Positions 28,412 through 37,486 of a stretch of 64,000 nucleotides of DNA are shown here, in pieces; the first letter of the stretch is position 1, and each line of letters starts with the position of its first letter. Position numbers and translations under genes: made by a program. The notes under the pieces were generated by a model. The model saw only the letters and a list, made by a program, of their open reading frames with translations, made no database searches and was not told the origin of the DNA. Source of the stretch: Porphyromonas pogonae (GTDB taxonomy: Bacteria > Bacteroidota > Bacteroidia > Bacteroidales > Porphyromonadaceae); contig NZ_CP143258.1 in NCBI RefSeq assembly GCF_036320655.1, positions 620,001-684,000 of the forward strand, given 5' to 3'.

Positions 28412-28910
28412 AATTCAAGATGTTTTATAGTTATTCAATACCAATTATTAATTGCAAGGTACAAATTTTTATATACGTTATAAAATAAAATTAGGGAATA
28501 TCTCTCGACATCCCCTAACCATCTTTGTTAACCTTAAATCTAATACTATTATGAAAAAACCACATCACAAATATACAAACGTTTTTTTAACGACCAAAAC
28601 TTTTAGAAAGTTTTTTTATTTATTTTTTCAAAATAATTTATCAATACTTATGTTTATTATTTCATAATGCTCTTTTAGTTGGCTTTTATTTGTTCAAAGT
28701 GATAGCGTTGGTGGTTGGCTTCTTGTTTTTCATTCTATTCCATATTGTTTATGTTTTGATGTCAAAATGTATATGACTGTGCCAATAATAGGTCTTTTAG
28801 ATTTTTTGCTCTTAAATCTTTTTTGTAGATCGATTATATATCAACTCTCAAACAGCATAGGAATACCTGTTGTGAGTGGATAAAGGCAATATATCTTATC
28901 TCTTTTTTGT
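28412..28910. other. AT-rich spacer before porX
   Basis: About 500 bases of low-complexity AT-rich sequence. One 71-codon plus-strand frame (28452-28667) has no family features and Phe/Lys/Asn-rich composition expected of AT-rich DNA. Nothing else was seen. Confidence 0.4.
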
Positions 28911-28918
28911 TATCTTTG
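28911..28918 (+). promoter_or_regulatory. Candidate -7 box for porX
   Basis: TATCTTTG, 32 bases before the porX ATG at 28951. No good -33 TTTG is seen at the expected distance. Confidence 0.45.
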
Positions 28919-28950
28919 AAATAGAACTAATTAAAAGATTAATAGACATT

Positions 28951-30495
28951 ATGAAAGAGTATCACATATTATGGGCTGACGACGAGATCGATCTCCTGAA
29001 ACCTCATATTCTATTTATTGAAAAGAAAGGATACAAAGTAACTCCCGTACTAAGTGGCGCAGATGCTGTAGAAGCGGTAAAGAACGACAACTTTGATCTT
29101 ATCTTTCTTGATGAGAATATGCCAGGTCTTACGGGGCTCGATACTTTACAGGTAATCAAGGAGCTCAAGCCATATATTCCTGTCGTCATGGTGACAAAGA
29201 GTGAGGAGGAGCAGATTATGAATCAGGCTATTGGCGGTAAGATAGCAGACTATCTCATCAAACCGGTCAATCCCAATCAGCTCCTTCTTTCTCTCAAGAA
29301 AAACCTCCACCAAAGCACCATCCTCACCCAAACAGCTACGGAAAACTATCGCCAGGAGTTTACCCGCCTTGGTGCCCAGATAAGTGATACTCTCACGCTG
29401 GACGAATGGAAAGATCTTTACAAGAGACTTGTGTATTGGGAGATTGAGCTGGAAGAGAATGCTCAAGATATGGGTAGTTTGCTTGAGATGCAAAAGGCCG
29501 AGGCAGGACGCATGTTTAGCCGCTTTGTCAAGAATAATTATGAAAGTTGGTTAAACGCCTCGCAGGACAAACCTGTGATGAGCCCGGATTTGTTCAAGCA
29601 CAAAGTATTTCCTTTGCTGGATAACGGCGAGAAAGTTTTTTTCATTCTTATTGATAATTTTCGTCTCGACCAGTGGGCTACCGTCAAAGATATGCTCAGT
29701 GAGTTTTATACCTTCGAGGAAGATCTCTACGTCTCCATTCTTCCTACGGCCACTCAGTATGCTCGCAATTCCATCTTCTCAGGACTTATGCCTTTGGATA
29801 TAGAGAAGATGTTCCCTGAACTATGGATTGATGAAGAAAGTGAGGAGGGCAAGAATCTCAATGAAGAGCCCATGATCAGGACACTTCTCGATAGATATCG
29901 CAAGCCTTATAAGTTTTCTTATAATAAGGTATATGAGACACGATTTAGTGAAAGATTGCTGGCAAATATATCCCAGCTCAAGGAGTTTCCGCTCAATGTC
30001 ATAGTTCTTAATTTTGTGGATATGCTTTCTCATGCCCGCACCGAAAGCAAGATGATCCGTGAGCTTGCCAGCTCTGAAGCTGCATACCGATCCCTCACGC
30101 GTAGCTGGTTCAAGCACTCTACTACCTACAATCTCTTCAAGCGCATATCCGAGATGGGATACCGTGTTATACTTACCACCGATCACGGTACCATACGTGT
30201 CAAAAATCCGGTGAAAATAGTTGGAGATAAAAATACCAATACTAACCTGAGATATAAGATAGGTAAAAGTCTAGGTTTTAATCCTAAAGAAGTTTTTGAA
30301 ATCAGTAATCCTGCTAAGATCGGTTTGCCACAAAACAATATTTCAGATAAATTTGTATTCTGTTTGAATGATGATTTCTTTGCTTATCCGAACAATTATA
30401 ACTACTACGTTCAGTATTACAAAGACACATTCCAGCACGGAGGCGTCTCTATGGAGGAGATGTTAGTCCCAATTATCACCATGCAACCTAAGTAG
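28951..30495 (+). CDS. porX: PorX, response regulator with PglZ-type phosphatase domain
   Basis: This 514-residue protein has a receiver domain (ILWADDE metal pocket, phospho-acceptor Asp54 in IFLDENMPGLTG, VVMVTK, and Lys in DYLIKPVNP) and a long C-terminal PglZ/alkaline-phosphatase-like domain (FFILIDNFRLDQW, ATQYARNSIFSGLMP, LTTDHGTIRV). PorX with the kinase PorY controls type IX secretion in Porphyromonas and relatives; the C-terminal domain has been linked to oligonucleotide hydrolysis. I chose the ATG at 28951 (MKEYHILWADDE) over an upstream in-frame start that would add 25 hydrophobic residues. tsaE follows after 6 bases. The kinase gene is not in the window. Confidence 0.93.
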   Translation: MKEYHILWADDEIDLLKPHILFIEKKGYKVTPVLSGADAVEAVKNDNFDLIFLDENMPGLTGLDTLQVIKELKPYIPVVMVTKSEEEQIMNQAIGGKIADYLIKPVNPNQLLLSLKKNLHQSTILTQTATENYRQEFTRLGAQISDTLTLDEWKDLYKRLVYWEIELEENAQDMGSLLEMQKAEAGRMFSRFVKNNYESWLNASQDKPVMSPDLFKHKVFPLLDNGEKVFFILIDNFRLDQWATVKDMLSEFYTFEEDLYVSILPTATQYARNSIFSGLMPLDIEKMFPELWIDEESEEGKNLNEEPMIRTLLDRYRKPYKFSYNKVYETRFSERLLANISQLKEFPLNVIVLNFVDMLSHARTESKMIRELASSEAAYRSLTRSWFKHSTTYNLFKRISEMGYRVILTTDHGTIRVKNPVKIVGDKNTNTNLRYKIGKSLGFNPKEVFEISNPAKIGLPQNNISDKFVFCLNDDFFAYPNNYNYYVQYYKDTFQHGGVSMEEMLVPIITMQPK

Positions 30496-30501
30496 CGTTT
30501 T

Positions 30502-30930
30502 ATGTCAAAGACGATAAAAATCGAGTCCGCAGATACTATACGTGAGTCGGCTCGTGAGTTCATCCGAGAGGTACTTCCTCTCGGAGATGTATTTGCTTTC
30601 TATGCCCCCATGGGCACAGGCAAGACTACCTTTATAAAAGCGGTGTGCGAGGAACTCGGTGTTACCGATGTTATCAATAGCCCCACCTTTTCTATTATCA
30701 ACGAATACCGTTCCGAGGATTCGGGCGAACTCATTTATCATTTCGATTGCTATAGACTCAACAAGCTTTCCGATGCACTCAATCTTGGTGCAGAGGATTA
30801 TTTCGAAAGCGGTTGTGTTTGTTTTATTGAGTGGCCGGAGGTTTTAGAAGATATTTTGCCCCACGATGCCGTCAAGATAGCCATTGAGGAGCAAGCTGAC
30901 GGTTCGCGTTTATTATCCGTATTAAGTTAA
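30502..30930 (+). CDS. tsaE: tRNA threonylcarbamoyladenosine synthesis ATPase TsaE
   Basis: This 142-residue protein has the P-loop in [19 protein letters not shown], the [12 protein letters not shown] motif, YHFDCYRL and [14 protein letters not shown], all hallmarks of TsaE. It is the ATPase that works with TsaB and TsaD to make the t6A base in tRNAs reading ANN codons. Length is normal. It lies between porX and tdk with short gaps, suggesting one operon. Confidence 0.93.
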   Translation: MSKTIKIESADTIRESAREFIREVLPLGDVFAFYAPMGTGKTTFIKAVCEELGVTDVINSPTFSIINEYRSEDSGELIYHFDCYRLNKLSDALNLGAEDYFESGCVCFIEWPEVLEDILPHDAVKIAIEEQADGSRLLSVLS

Positions 30931-30957
30931 ACCTGTAATCAATCTTTTTTTTATCCC

Positions 30958-31557
30958 ATGGATCATTATATTATTGAGAATAATGCTTGTGGCAGTGTAT
31001 CTAAGAGAGGAAGCATAGAAGTCATTTGCGGATCTATGTTTAGCGGAAAAACTGAAGAACTCCTTCGTCGACTTCGCCGTGCCAAGATAGCTCGCCAGAA
31101 GGTAGAGATATTCAAGCCCGCCATAGATACACGTTATGACGAAGAGCAAGTTGTTTCTCATGATCGCAATACTATTGACTCCACACCGGTGGACAATTCC
31201 GGCAATATCCTTCTGATGTGTTCCGAAGTCGATGTCGTGGGTATTGATGAGGCGCAGTTTTTCGATGACGGTCTTGTCTCCATCGTGCAGCAATTGGCTG
31301 ATCAGGGTATTCGTGTGGTTATAGCGGGGTTGGATATGGATTTCCGACGTAATCCTTTTGGCCCCATGCCGGCATTATGTGCTATCGCCGATAGCGTTCT
31401 CAAGGTACATGCTATTTGTGTGGAGTGTGGTCGTCTTGCCAACTATTCATACAGACTCGTTGAAGCTACAGAGCAGGTAGTGCTGGGGGAGCTCAATGAA
31501 TATCGTCCTTTGTGTCGCGGGTGCTACATGAAGCATCATTCTCAAGAGAGCAAATAG
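30958..31557 (+). CDS. tdk: Thymidine kinase
   Basis: This 199-residue type II thymidine kinase has the P-loop [18 protein letters not shown], the DEAQFF motif and the lasso region with zinc-binding Cys pairs (CVECG and CRGC). It phosphorylates thymidine in the salvage pathway. The start lies 27 bases after tsaE. About 20 residues precede the P-loop, within the family's normal range. Confidence 0.94.
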   Translation: MDHYIIENNACGSVSKRGSIEVICGSMFSGKTEELLRRLRRAKIARQKVEIFKPAIDTRYDEEQVVSHDRNTIDSTPVDNSGNILLMCSEVDVVGIDEAQFFDDGLVSIVQQLADQGIRVVIAGLDMDFRRNPFGPMPALCAIADSVLKVHAICVECGRLANYSYRLVEATEQVVLGELNEYRPLCRGCYMKHHSQESK

Positions 31558-31639
31558 AAGTTCAGCGGTTCCCTTATTAGTTGGGGAATCATCGTAATGC
31601 TTGCGCTACAAGATAGAAACAGTTAATACAATCAACTTT

Positions 31640-32467
31640 ATGAAAATCAATAAAACTACATTCATCTCGGCATGTGCCACCATACTGCTTACATCTGCAT
31701 GCAGTACATCTTCGCACATGATCAACACCCACACTCAAGCACCCGACAATGCTGTATTGGGAGGTAAGCTTTACAGCTCCGCCTGGATACAGCGCTCTGC
31801 CGAGTATAAGGCTCTGTGCATGCAAGCTTATAACATTGCTGAGCTGAGGTTAAACGAAGCTTTGCAAGAGAAAGAGAAAAATCTGGCGTCCAAACCTTTG
31901 GCCGTAGTAACGGATATTGATGAGACTATGCTGGACAATACTCCCAACAGCGTGCATCAGGCATTACTGGGCAAAGATTATGAAGAAAAGTCTTGGAATG
32001 AGTGGTGCCGGAGAGCTGAAGCCGATACCTTGTGCGGAGCTTTGCATTTCTTTAGGTATGCCCACAGCAAGGGTGTAGAAGTATTTTATATCTCCAATAG
32101 ATCGGAGGCTGATAGAGCCGGTACGTTGGAGAATCTGAAGAAATTCGGATTTCCGCAGACAGATGATCAGCATCTGCTTCTCCGTCAGGGATCGTCCAAC
32201 AAACAGTCACGTCGTGATGCTGTTCTCTCCAAGTACGATATCGTTTTGCTTTTGGGAGACAATCTTGGCGATTTCGATCATGTCTATGATGACGGCACAG
32301 AAGCCATGAGGCATGAGAGTGTTGTGAAGCAACGAGCCGAGTTTGGAAAGAAATTCATCGTATTGCCCAATCCCAATTACGGTACTTGGGAAAAAGCGAT
32401 GAACGGAGGTTATCCTACTTTGGACAAGCGCAATGCTATTCTCAAGGAAAAGCTCAAGGCATACTGA
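31640..32467 (+). CDS. 5'-nucleotidase/acid phosphatase, lipoprotein e(P4) family
   Basis: This 275-residue lipoprotein (LTSACS lipobox) belongs to the class C acid phosphatase group of the HAD superfamily. The DxDxT nucleophile motif is VVTDIDETMLDN; SNR (motif II) and LLLGDNLGDF with downstream Asp (motif IV) complete the site. Relatives such as Haemophilus e(P4) remove phosphate from nucleotides at the cell surface to allow nucleoside uptake, which fits the tdk gene upstream. I chose the ATG at 31640 because it starts the signal peptide; an upstream TTG start is unlikely. Confidence 0.9.
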   Translation: MKINKTTFISACATILLTSACSTSSHMINTHTQAPDNAVLGGKLYSSAWIQRSAEYKALCMQAYNIAELRLNEALQEKEKNLASKPLAVVTDIDETMLDNTPNSVHQALLGKDYEEKSWNEWCRRAEADTLCGALHFFRYAHSKGVEVFYISNRSEADRAGTLENLKKFGFPQTDDQHLLLRQGSSNKQSRRDAVLSKYDIVLLLGDNLGDFDHVYDDGTEAMRHESVVKQRAEFGKKFIVLPNPNYGTWEKAMNGGYPTLDKRNAILKEKLKAY

Positions 32468-32494
32468 GGTAGAGTTCCTTCTGTCACATCAATG

Positions 32495-32534
32495 CAAACC
32501 CGATGTACTGCTATGGCGTACATCGGGTTTGTTC
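32495..32534 (+). terminator. Terminator after the acid phosphatase gene
   Basis: AAACCCGATGTAC and GTACATCGGGTTT form a 13-bp perfect stem with a 9-base loop, 28 bases past the stop; the T-run is short (GTTTGTTCTG). Confidence 0.65.
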
Positions 32535-32743
32535 TGTATTGTTGAGAGTTTAGCCTCATTGCGTATACCTTTCCTTGACCTTGATATATCCCCTGTAATA
32601 GCTGATGTTTCTTCTTCTGTTATTAGGAGAGTTGTGGCAGCTAAGCTTTTTAGTGGAGGCATCATCGTCTCGTAAATAAGCATTGGCTATCGCACCATGG
32701 GTTGGGGTAGTTTTGCAATGGGTTCGTCAATAAGTTGACAGCT

Positions 32744-33448
32744 TTATTTTACGGGTATAAACTTTGTTTTTATCGTTAGCTCTTTATTCTCATTGATGTT
32801 TTTGGTCAGTATATTCAATACCATTGTGCGGGCGAGAAAATCAACACCATCTTTAATTTTACTCAACTTATCTATGAGCTCCGGCAGATTATCCGCTGTG
32901 ATTACTATAGGGAGCTTGGGTATCTCGATGTGCTCTTTGGCGGCTTTCTCGAGGAATGCTTTGTTTTGTGCTTCCAGCACAATCTTTAGCATAATCTGTT
33001 CTTTCACCGAGTACTTGGCATAAGTGGTAAGCTCTGTTTCCGACACTTTTACTTGTCCCATATTCAGTGGCATTGCCGCTCCCTCGCTTTGGGGAATATT
33101 GAGTGCAAGCATCCCATTCTCCTTATAGCTGTATGTTACACTAAGCCCTTTATGCTCTTTAGGAGAAAGTGGCGTACCGTAAGGTACAGCATCGATCTTC
33201 ATTTCTGTAGGCGTTACAAAATCAAAAGTGACTTGCGGCGGCATCTTTTGCATCTTCTTGAAATACATCATAACCAGCTCTTTTATCTGGGGGACACTGG
33301 TGTCTCCATCAGTCAACACCCATTTGCCGGTTAGTTCTGTAGTTTTCTTTGGTTCGTCTTTCTTGTCACAAGAGGTCAGCAACATTGAGCTCAATACTAC
33401 AGCCGTGAGGACGAACATACTCCTAAGTAATAGATTCTTTTTCATCAT
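32744..33448 (-). CDS. Hypothetical lipocalin-like lipoprotein
   Basis: This 234-residue lipoprotein (LLTSCDKKDEPKK) has a first strand KWVLTDGD, as in lipocalin-like or DUF4923-type Bacteroidetes lipoproteins, then a central segment TYSYKENGMLALNIP and an alpha-helical C-terminus. The family cannot be fixed by eye. It is divergent from the transglutaminase-like lipoprotein, with a 300-base spacer between them. Function is unknown. Confidence 0.7.
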   Translation of the reverse strand: MMKKNLLLRSMFVLTAVVLSSMLLTSCDKKDEPKKTTELTGKWVLTDGDTSVPQIKELVMMYFKKMQKMPPQVTFDFVTPTEMKIDAVPYGTPLSPKEHKGLSVTYSYKENGMLALNIPQSEGAAMPLNMGQVKVSETELTTYAKYSVKEQIMLKIVLEAQNKAFLEKAAKEHIEIPKLPIVITADNLPELIDKLSKIKDGVDFLARTMVLNILTKNINENKELTIKTKFIPVK

Positions 33449-33752
33449 TATGATCCTTTTAATACCTTTATAATATAAACGACTCTAAGTCGGTGCTTCA
33501 TATAGACATTGAAGTAAATAATTATTCCCTAAAGTCCCAAATGTTCTGACGTTTTGTTTCTACAAAATCTCAATTGTGATTTAATATCAAATATATAGAG
33601 CAATCTTTTCTTGAGAGGCTGTCTTGCCCGATTTCATTTTTATCATTTACCGCTGTTACAGTCCTTAGTCCTTTTATATAGGCTTTTTAAGGCTAAACTA
33701 TTATCTTTATGTGTTATATTTAAACCAAACAACTTTTTAGTACTTTTGTAAC
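33449..33752. other. Divergent spacer between two lipoprotein genes
   Basis: About 300 bases, AT-rich. It ends in TACTTTTG (33741-33748), a -7 box only four bases before the ATG at 33753. No convincing promoter was found for the minus-strand gene. Confidence 0.4.
33741..33748 (+). promoter_or_regulatory. -7 box abutting the start codon (possible leaderless mRNA)
   Basis: TACTTTTG fits TAnnTTTG and ends four bases before the ATG at 33753, so the transcript would begin at or next to the start codon. A -33 element is not clear. Confidence 0.45.
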
Positions 33753-35282
33753 ATGAAAAAAATATTTATTCTATTTGCTTTATTAAGCCTTTGGTCATGT
33801 CATAAAGATGTGCCCGTATTGCCTGTTGTTGAAGAGCCTGCCAAAGAACAGGCAAAAGAAGACCCGGAAAAGAAGGATCCCGAAACACCGAAACAATCGG
33901 GAGATTCTATTACTTCAGATGAGCATGACTCAGCTTTGACACGCGAAGAAACTTTATTTCGTCGATTGGCAAACGCGGCATTGAGAGGACAAGAAACATG
34001 TGATGTGGGAGACTTGAATATAAAGATGGAGGCTAAGGAAGGCACCCTTTCAGAAAGCGAAGAATTATTTGCAAAATTTGTCAAAAAGTATCCTTTTATA
34101 TTTCATATAGAAACGGATGGTAGTTTCTCTGTAGTTTATAAGGAATCCGATCATTCTTTGGTTGACAAATACCGGATTGAGTCTAAGGTCCCAATGAATC
34201 AGATACGTGAGTGGGCTAATAATGTGGAGAAGGGCATGGAAGAGTGCTATGCCTCCTTGGCTGAGGGGATGTCTGATGTAGAAATTGCTTATTCAGTAGG
34301 ATATCAGATTACCAAAAGAACATCATATAGCTTTGCTGACCATCCTTTCGATTTATTAGGGCCTCTCGTTTTAGGGAAAGCTGTATGCCAAGGTTATAGT
34401 CTTGCATATTGTATGTTGATGGAAAACCTTGGTATTCGTACCGATTATATACGTGGCAGTAGTCTTTATGAGAACTTAGGACATGTCTGGAATAGAATTT
34501 TTATTGAAGGGCAGTGGTACAATATGGATCTTACATGGGATGATTCCGGTGGATCATTCCCAATTTCCGACTTTGTATGTAAATTTGCTTTCACATCCGA
34601 TAGTAGATTTTATGATGAACTCAAGCATGTAAGAGCAACTGAATTTCCTAAGATTCCTGCTGCAAACAGCCGTCGTTTTGAGAATGATAACTATTTCTTT
34701 CGTAAAAATCCAAATCAAACCGAAGCTATTTACATAAATAAATACTGGTATTATTTGTCTATGACTGATATGTGCATTTATAAAAGTTATTTCGATGGAA
34801 GTAATAGGCAAACTATCTACAAGCTTAATCGTCCCGCTAAAGAAGGATATTTATGGAAGCAAATAGCTTTTGGTGATAAAAAGATTTATTTCATAGACAA
34901 ATTTGATAATGAAAACTACGTTTGTTCAGTCGGTTACGATGGTACAGGTTTCGAAAAAAATCAACGTGTAACATATGGTCAATTGGCTATGGAGGGATAT
35001 CGTGTTAAAGCCCAAGAAGGTCCTTATAAGAAAAAAGATTTTGGTATTGTGGCCTTGCGAGCGGAAGTCGCTCTCGCCAAAATGAAAGACGCTTATTATC
35101 ACGGTCAAGAAGATTATTTGGTACCCAAAGATCCTCGCAGAGTTGAATTTGTAAATACAATTAAGCAGGCCGAAAAATTATTGCAAAGCAAAAGTGGTAA
35201 TACAAGTGAAGCTACGGCCTTATGTCACAAGCTTAGAAGCATCAGGAAAAGCTACTCCATGCCACTAACTTACAAAGCATAA
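33753..35282 (+). CDS. Lipoprotein with transglutaminase-like peptidase core
   Basis: This 509-residue lipoprotein (LWSCHKD, Cys near residue 16) has a low-complexity Glu/Lys/Pro linker (residues ~22-55), then a transglutaminase-like fold with the Cys-His-Asp triad: Cys212 in GKAVCQGYSLAY, His244 in GHVWNRIFI and Asp259 in YNMDLTWDD. The last ~190 residues (YYLSMTDMCIYKSYFDGSNRQTIYKL) look like repeat blades of a DUF5050-type propeller. The pattern matches surface cysteine peptidase or amidase-like proteins of Gram-negative and Gram-positive bacteria. The substrate is unknown. It is a single gene ending in a strong terminator. Confidence 0.8.
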   Translation: MKKIFILFALLSLWSCHKDVPVLPVVEEPAKEQAKEDPEKKDPETPKQSGDSITSDEHDSALTREETLFRRLANAALRGQETCDVGDLNIKMEAKEGTLSESEELFAKFVKKYPFIFHIETDGSFSVVYKESDHSLVDKYRIESKVPMNQIREWANNVEKGMEECYASLAEGMSDVEIAYSVGYQITKRTSYSFADHPFDLLGPLVLGKAVCQGYSLAYCMLMENLGIRTDYIRGSSLYENLGHVWNRIFIEGQWYNMDLTWDDSGGSFPISDFVCKFAFTSDSRFYDELKHVRATEFPKIPAANSRRFENDNYFFRKNPNQTEAIYINKYWYYLSMTDMCIYKSYFDGSNRQTIYKLNRPAKEGYLWKQIAFGDKKIYFIDKFDNENYVCSVGYDGTGFEKNQRVTYGQLAMEGYRVKAQEGPYKKKDFGIVALRAEVALAKMKDAYYHGQEDYLVPKDPRRVEFVNTIKQAEKLLQSKSGNTSEATALCHKLRSIRKSYSMPLTYKA

Positions 35283-35303
35283 CCGATCCGCTCTATATTA
35301 TTG

Positions 35304-35338
35304 CTCCTCCGTTTCTGCATTGAGACGGAGGAGTTTTT
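35304..35338 (+). terminator. Rho-independent terminator after the transglutaminase-like gene
   Basis: CTCCTCCGTTTC and GAGACGGAGGAG pair, followed by TTTTTG; 22 bases after the stop. Confidence 0.85.
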
Positions 35339-35390
35339 GTTATCTGTAGCATGGGGTGTTTACATTTTTTAGCATACCCCTCTTGACAGC

Positions 35391-36921
35391 CTAATCTTTA
35401 TACACATCTTTTAATTTTTTTGTTTCATGAAAGATAGTACAGTGAGGTGCTCATGGAAAACCTTTAGACCTTTGCACATGGTATTATATCCTGGAGGTCC
35501 GCCAGATTTTACATAAGCTTTCCATGATCCCAGTCGGGCTATTATCCACGAAGCCCAAGCTAACGAATCTTCCCGAAAAGGATTATTCCCATCTTTTGAT
35601 CGAGGAGACTCTTTATGTAGCATTTCCATCTCTAGATGCAGCATCTCGCACTCTTCCTCTGTAAAGAGTCGATTACATGAAACGCTCTCATTGGCAGTGT
35701 CATATTTTTTCTTTAGAGTCATACACTTTAGCACAACATAGAACCCCATTGCCATAAGCTTTTTCATCGCCATACCGTTTTCTAATTGGGCAGAGGTAAT
35801 ACCCAAGCCTTTGGTTTTCATTAATCTAAAGACTTCTTCGATATGCCATCGATACTTGTACCACTGTATAATCCGGAGTGCATCTTCCTTACTCTTTACT
35901 TCGTGCGAGGTGAGCAAACGCCATTCGATAGGCTTTTCACCCTCGGGAACGCTACCGGCATCTTCTCTGACATGAACGTAGTGGCAGCTAATACTCTTTG
36001 AAACATCGTCTTTACCATTACCTGTGTTGCCGAAAGTGACTGGTGCATATTTGACGTCGAACAACGCCTTGCGAGGTTTACGCCCATTTTGCCTAGTGAT
36101 CTGGGATGTGCAACTGAAACTAACCGGTTGTTTATCCAACCATTCGATGATACGTTCTTTTTTAGATTTTGAATCTCCCTCGAGAAGCCGATTGTGAATG
36201 GAGCGAATCAGAAAATCACATCCTTCTTCCAACGTCTTACTCATGACGGTGTAGATATCATTCTCACGATCACCCACCATGGTTTTACGTAAATTTTCTG
36301 GCAAATTTGCGTTTGCCATTTTAGCCGATGCAGCCCAACGAGACGATTCTTTCTCATTAAATCCAATTTTTTTACGCAGCTGTTTCTTCTGGCGTGCGTC
36401 TTTGCGATCTCTGTTATACAACTCAATCGAACTATAACCCATAGGGGTTTCCGTCTCAGGGTCAAAGAGCAAGCAAGGATGAGCAAAGATGCTGTACTCC
36501 GAACTCTTGTTGGTTCCATACCCATAATCTTCGTCATTAGGGTTTAATCTGCCACTGATATTATCAAAAGTAAACTCTGTAGTATCCTGAATGCAAAGCA
36601 CATGCTTAAGATCTTTGCAACATTGTGCGCTATTTGCGGTAACGCAGTCCAAAAACTGATCCATTTTCCATCTTTTATTATTTAGGAGTCGATAAGCCCC
36701 CTGCCTTTCTGCATGATTCTTAAAACAACTGTTCATGACCCCGTCCACACGACGTGTCATTGCTGCCAAGACGAAATATAATCGCTTAGCGATACGTGCA
36801 TCTTTTATGACGCCTGAAAATGTTAAGTTACATATATAAAGATACGAAAAAAACAACGAGGATACAATGCAATAAATTGAATAAAAGTATGTTAAATCGT
36901 TGAGATATGTGTATAGATTAG
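35391..36921. mobile_element. Complete IS4-family insertion sequence (1531 bp)
   Basis: Terminal inverted repeats CTAATCTTTATACACATCT (left) and CTAATCTATACACATATCT (right end, reverse complement) bound the element. The direct repeat CTTGACAGC flanks it at 35382-35390 and 36922-36930, a 9-bp target duplication as expected for the IS50-like branch of IS4. The single transposase gene is intact, so the insertion looks recent. It sits between a terminator and the promoter of the small gene at 36984. Confidence 0.92.
35411..36856 (-). CDS. IS4-family (IS50-like) transposase
   Basis: At 481 residues this is a full-length Tn5/IS50-type transposase. Seen in order: an N-terminal DNA-binding domain (CFKNHAERQGAYRLLNNKR), first catalytic Asp in CIQDTTEFTF, second in VGDRENDIY, and the C-terminal Y-(2)-R-(3)-E signature (YKYRWHIEEVFRLMKTKGLG). 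The start is taken as the first ATG inside the left boundary at the right end of the IS. No frameshift is seen, so the enzyme may be active. Confidence 0.93.
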   Translation of the reverse strand: MFFSYLYICNLTFSGVIKDARIAKRLYFVLAAMTRRVDGVMNSCFKNHAERQGAYRLLNNKRWKMDQFLDCVTANSAQCCKDLKHVLCIQDTTEFTFDNISGRLNPNDEDYGYGTNKSSEYSIFAHPCLLFDPETETPMGYSSIELYNRDRKDARQKKQLRKKIGFNEKESSRWAASAKMANANLPENLRKTMVGDRENDIYTVMSKTLEEGCDFLIRSIHNRLLEGDSKSKKERIIEWLDKQPVSFSCTSQITRQNGRKPRKALFDVKYAPVTFGNTGNGKDDVSKSISCHYVHVREDAGSVPEGEKPIEWRLLTSHEVKSKEDALRIIQWYKYRWHIEEVFRLMKTKGLGITSAQLENGMAMKKLMAMGFYVVLKCMTLKKKYDTANESVSCNRLFTEEECEMLHLEMEMLHKESPRSKDGNNPFREDSLAWASWIIARLGSWKAYVKSGGPPGYNTMCKGLKVFHEHLTVLSFMKQKN

Positions 36922-36954
36922 CTTGACAGCGGGGGGCTCGTCATTGTATATTTG
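36922..36954 (+). promoter_or_regulatory. Promoter for the small membrane gene, -33 box inside the IS target duplication
   Basis: TATATTTG at 36947-36954 is a perfect TAnnTTTG. The TTG at 36923-36925, inside the duplicated CTTGACAGC, lies 21 bases upstream, matching the -33 position apart from one base. Confidence 0.6.
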
Positions 36955-36983
36955 CAGGAGTATATTTTTTTATTTCACACGCC

Positions 36984-37214
36984 ATGATTGTTTATTTTAT
37001 TATCCTCTCCATATTCATTTGCATCTGCATCATCTGTAATGGAGCCCAGTTTGTTATAGTACCAAACCGAAGCTCCACACCTCTATCCCGTATATATGAG
37101 GTGTACGGTATTTGCATGCTTTTGTTTGTTTATTTCAGTTTTTACATGCACAAGGCTTTACATCCTGTGACGTTGTGCCCCCAACGTAGTCTCATTCTTG
37201 CAGGTCTCTCATAA
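36984..37214 (+). CDS. Small membrane protein, hypothetical
   Basis: This 76-residue protein has two hydrophobic segments, an N-terminal Ile/Cys-rich helix (residues 1-20) and a second around residues 43-57. No family is recognised. A good promoter lies 30 bases upstream and a strong hairpin follows, which supports a real transcription unit. An IS inserted immediately upstream yet the target duplication kept the promoter complete. Confidence 0.55.
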   Translation: MIVYFIILSIFICICIICNGAQFVIVPNRSSTPLSRIYEVYGICMLLFVYFSFYMHKALHPVTLCPQRSLILAGLS

Positions 37215-37259
37215 GTCTACGTTATCTCACCATTATATAAGGAGTCATCACCTATAAAC

Positions 37260-37304
37260 ATACTCACAGCTCGGAAGCTATTGTTGCTTTCGAGCTGTGA
37301 GTAT
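37260..37304. terminator. Strong hairpin after the small membrane gene
   Basis: ATACTCACAGCTCG and CGAGCTGTGAGTAT form a 14-bp perfect stem, extended inside by GAAGC/GCTTT. The following sequence is T-rich but interrupted. Confidence 0.75.
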
Positions 37305-37354
37305 TTATCCCCTTTCTATTGATATAATATTCACCTTTTACACCTAAAATGATT

Positions 37355-37486
37355 CAACATTTTAGTTAAGATACAGATCTATTACAGTTAAAGTACCGCA
37401 ATATCACAGTTAAACTATTTTGGTGTTTTAACTAAAACACTGCAACGTTTTAGTTAAGACACAGAGCGTTTGCCCTATCACTACAG
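37355..37486. repeat. Degenerate 22-bp tandem repeat, array 2
   Basis: Units start at 37355, 37377, 37399, 37421, 37443 and 37465. The units at 37355 and 37443 are nearly identical (CAACATTTTAGTTAAG and CAACGTTTTAGTTAAG, then AYACAG), exactly four periods apart. The intervening units keep AGTTAA or its complement-like TTTTAACTAA. It is intergenic. The remaining sequence to 37883 holds nothing recognisable. Confidence 0.65.

Noticed and set aside
28452-28667. 71-codon frame before porX
   Set aside because: Low complexity, Phe/Lys/Asn-rich, no promoter; kept only as a note in the spacer entry.
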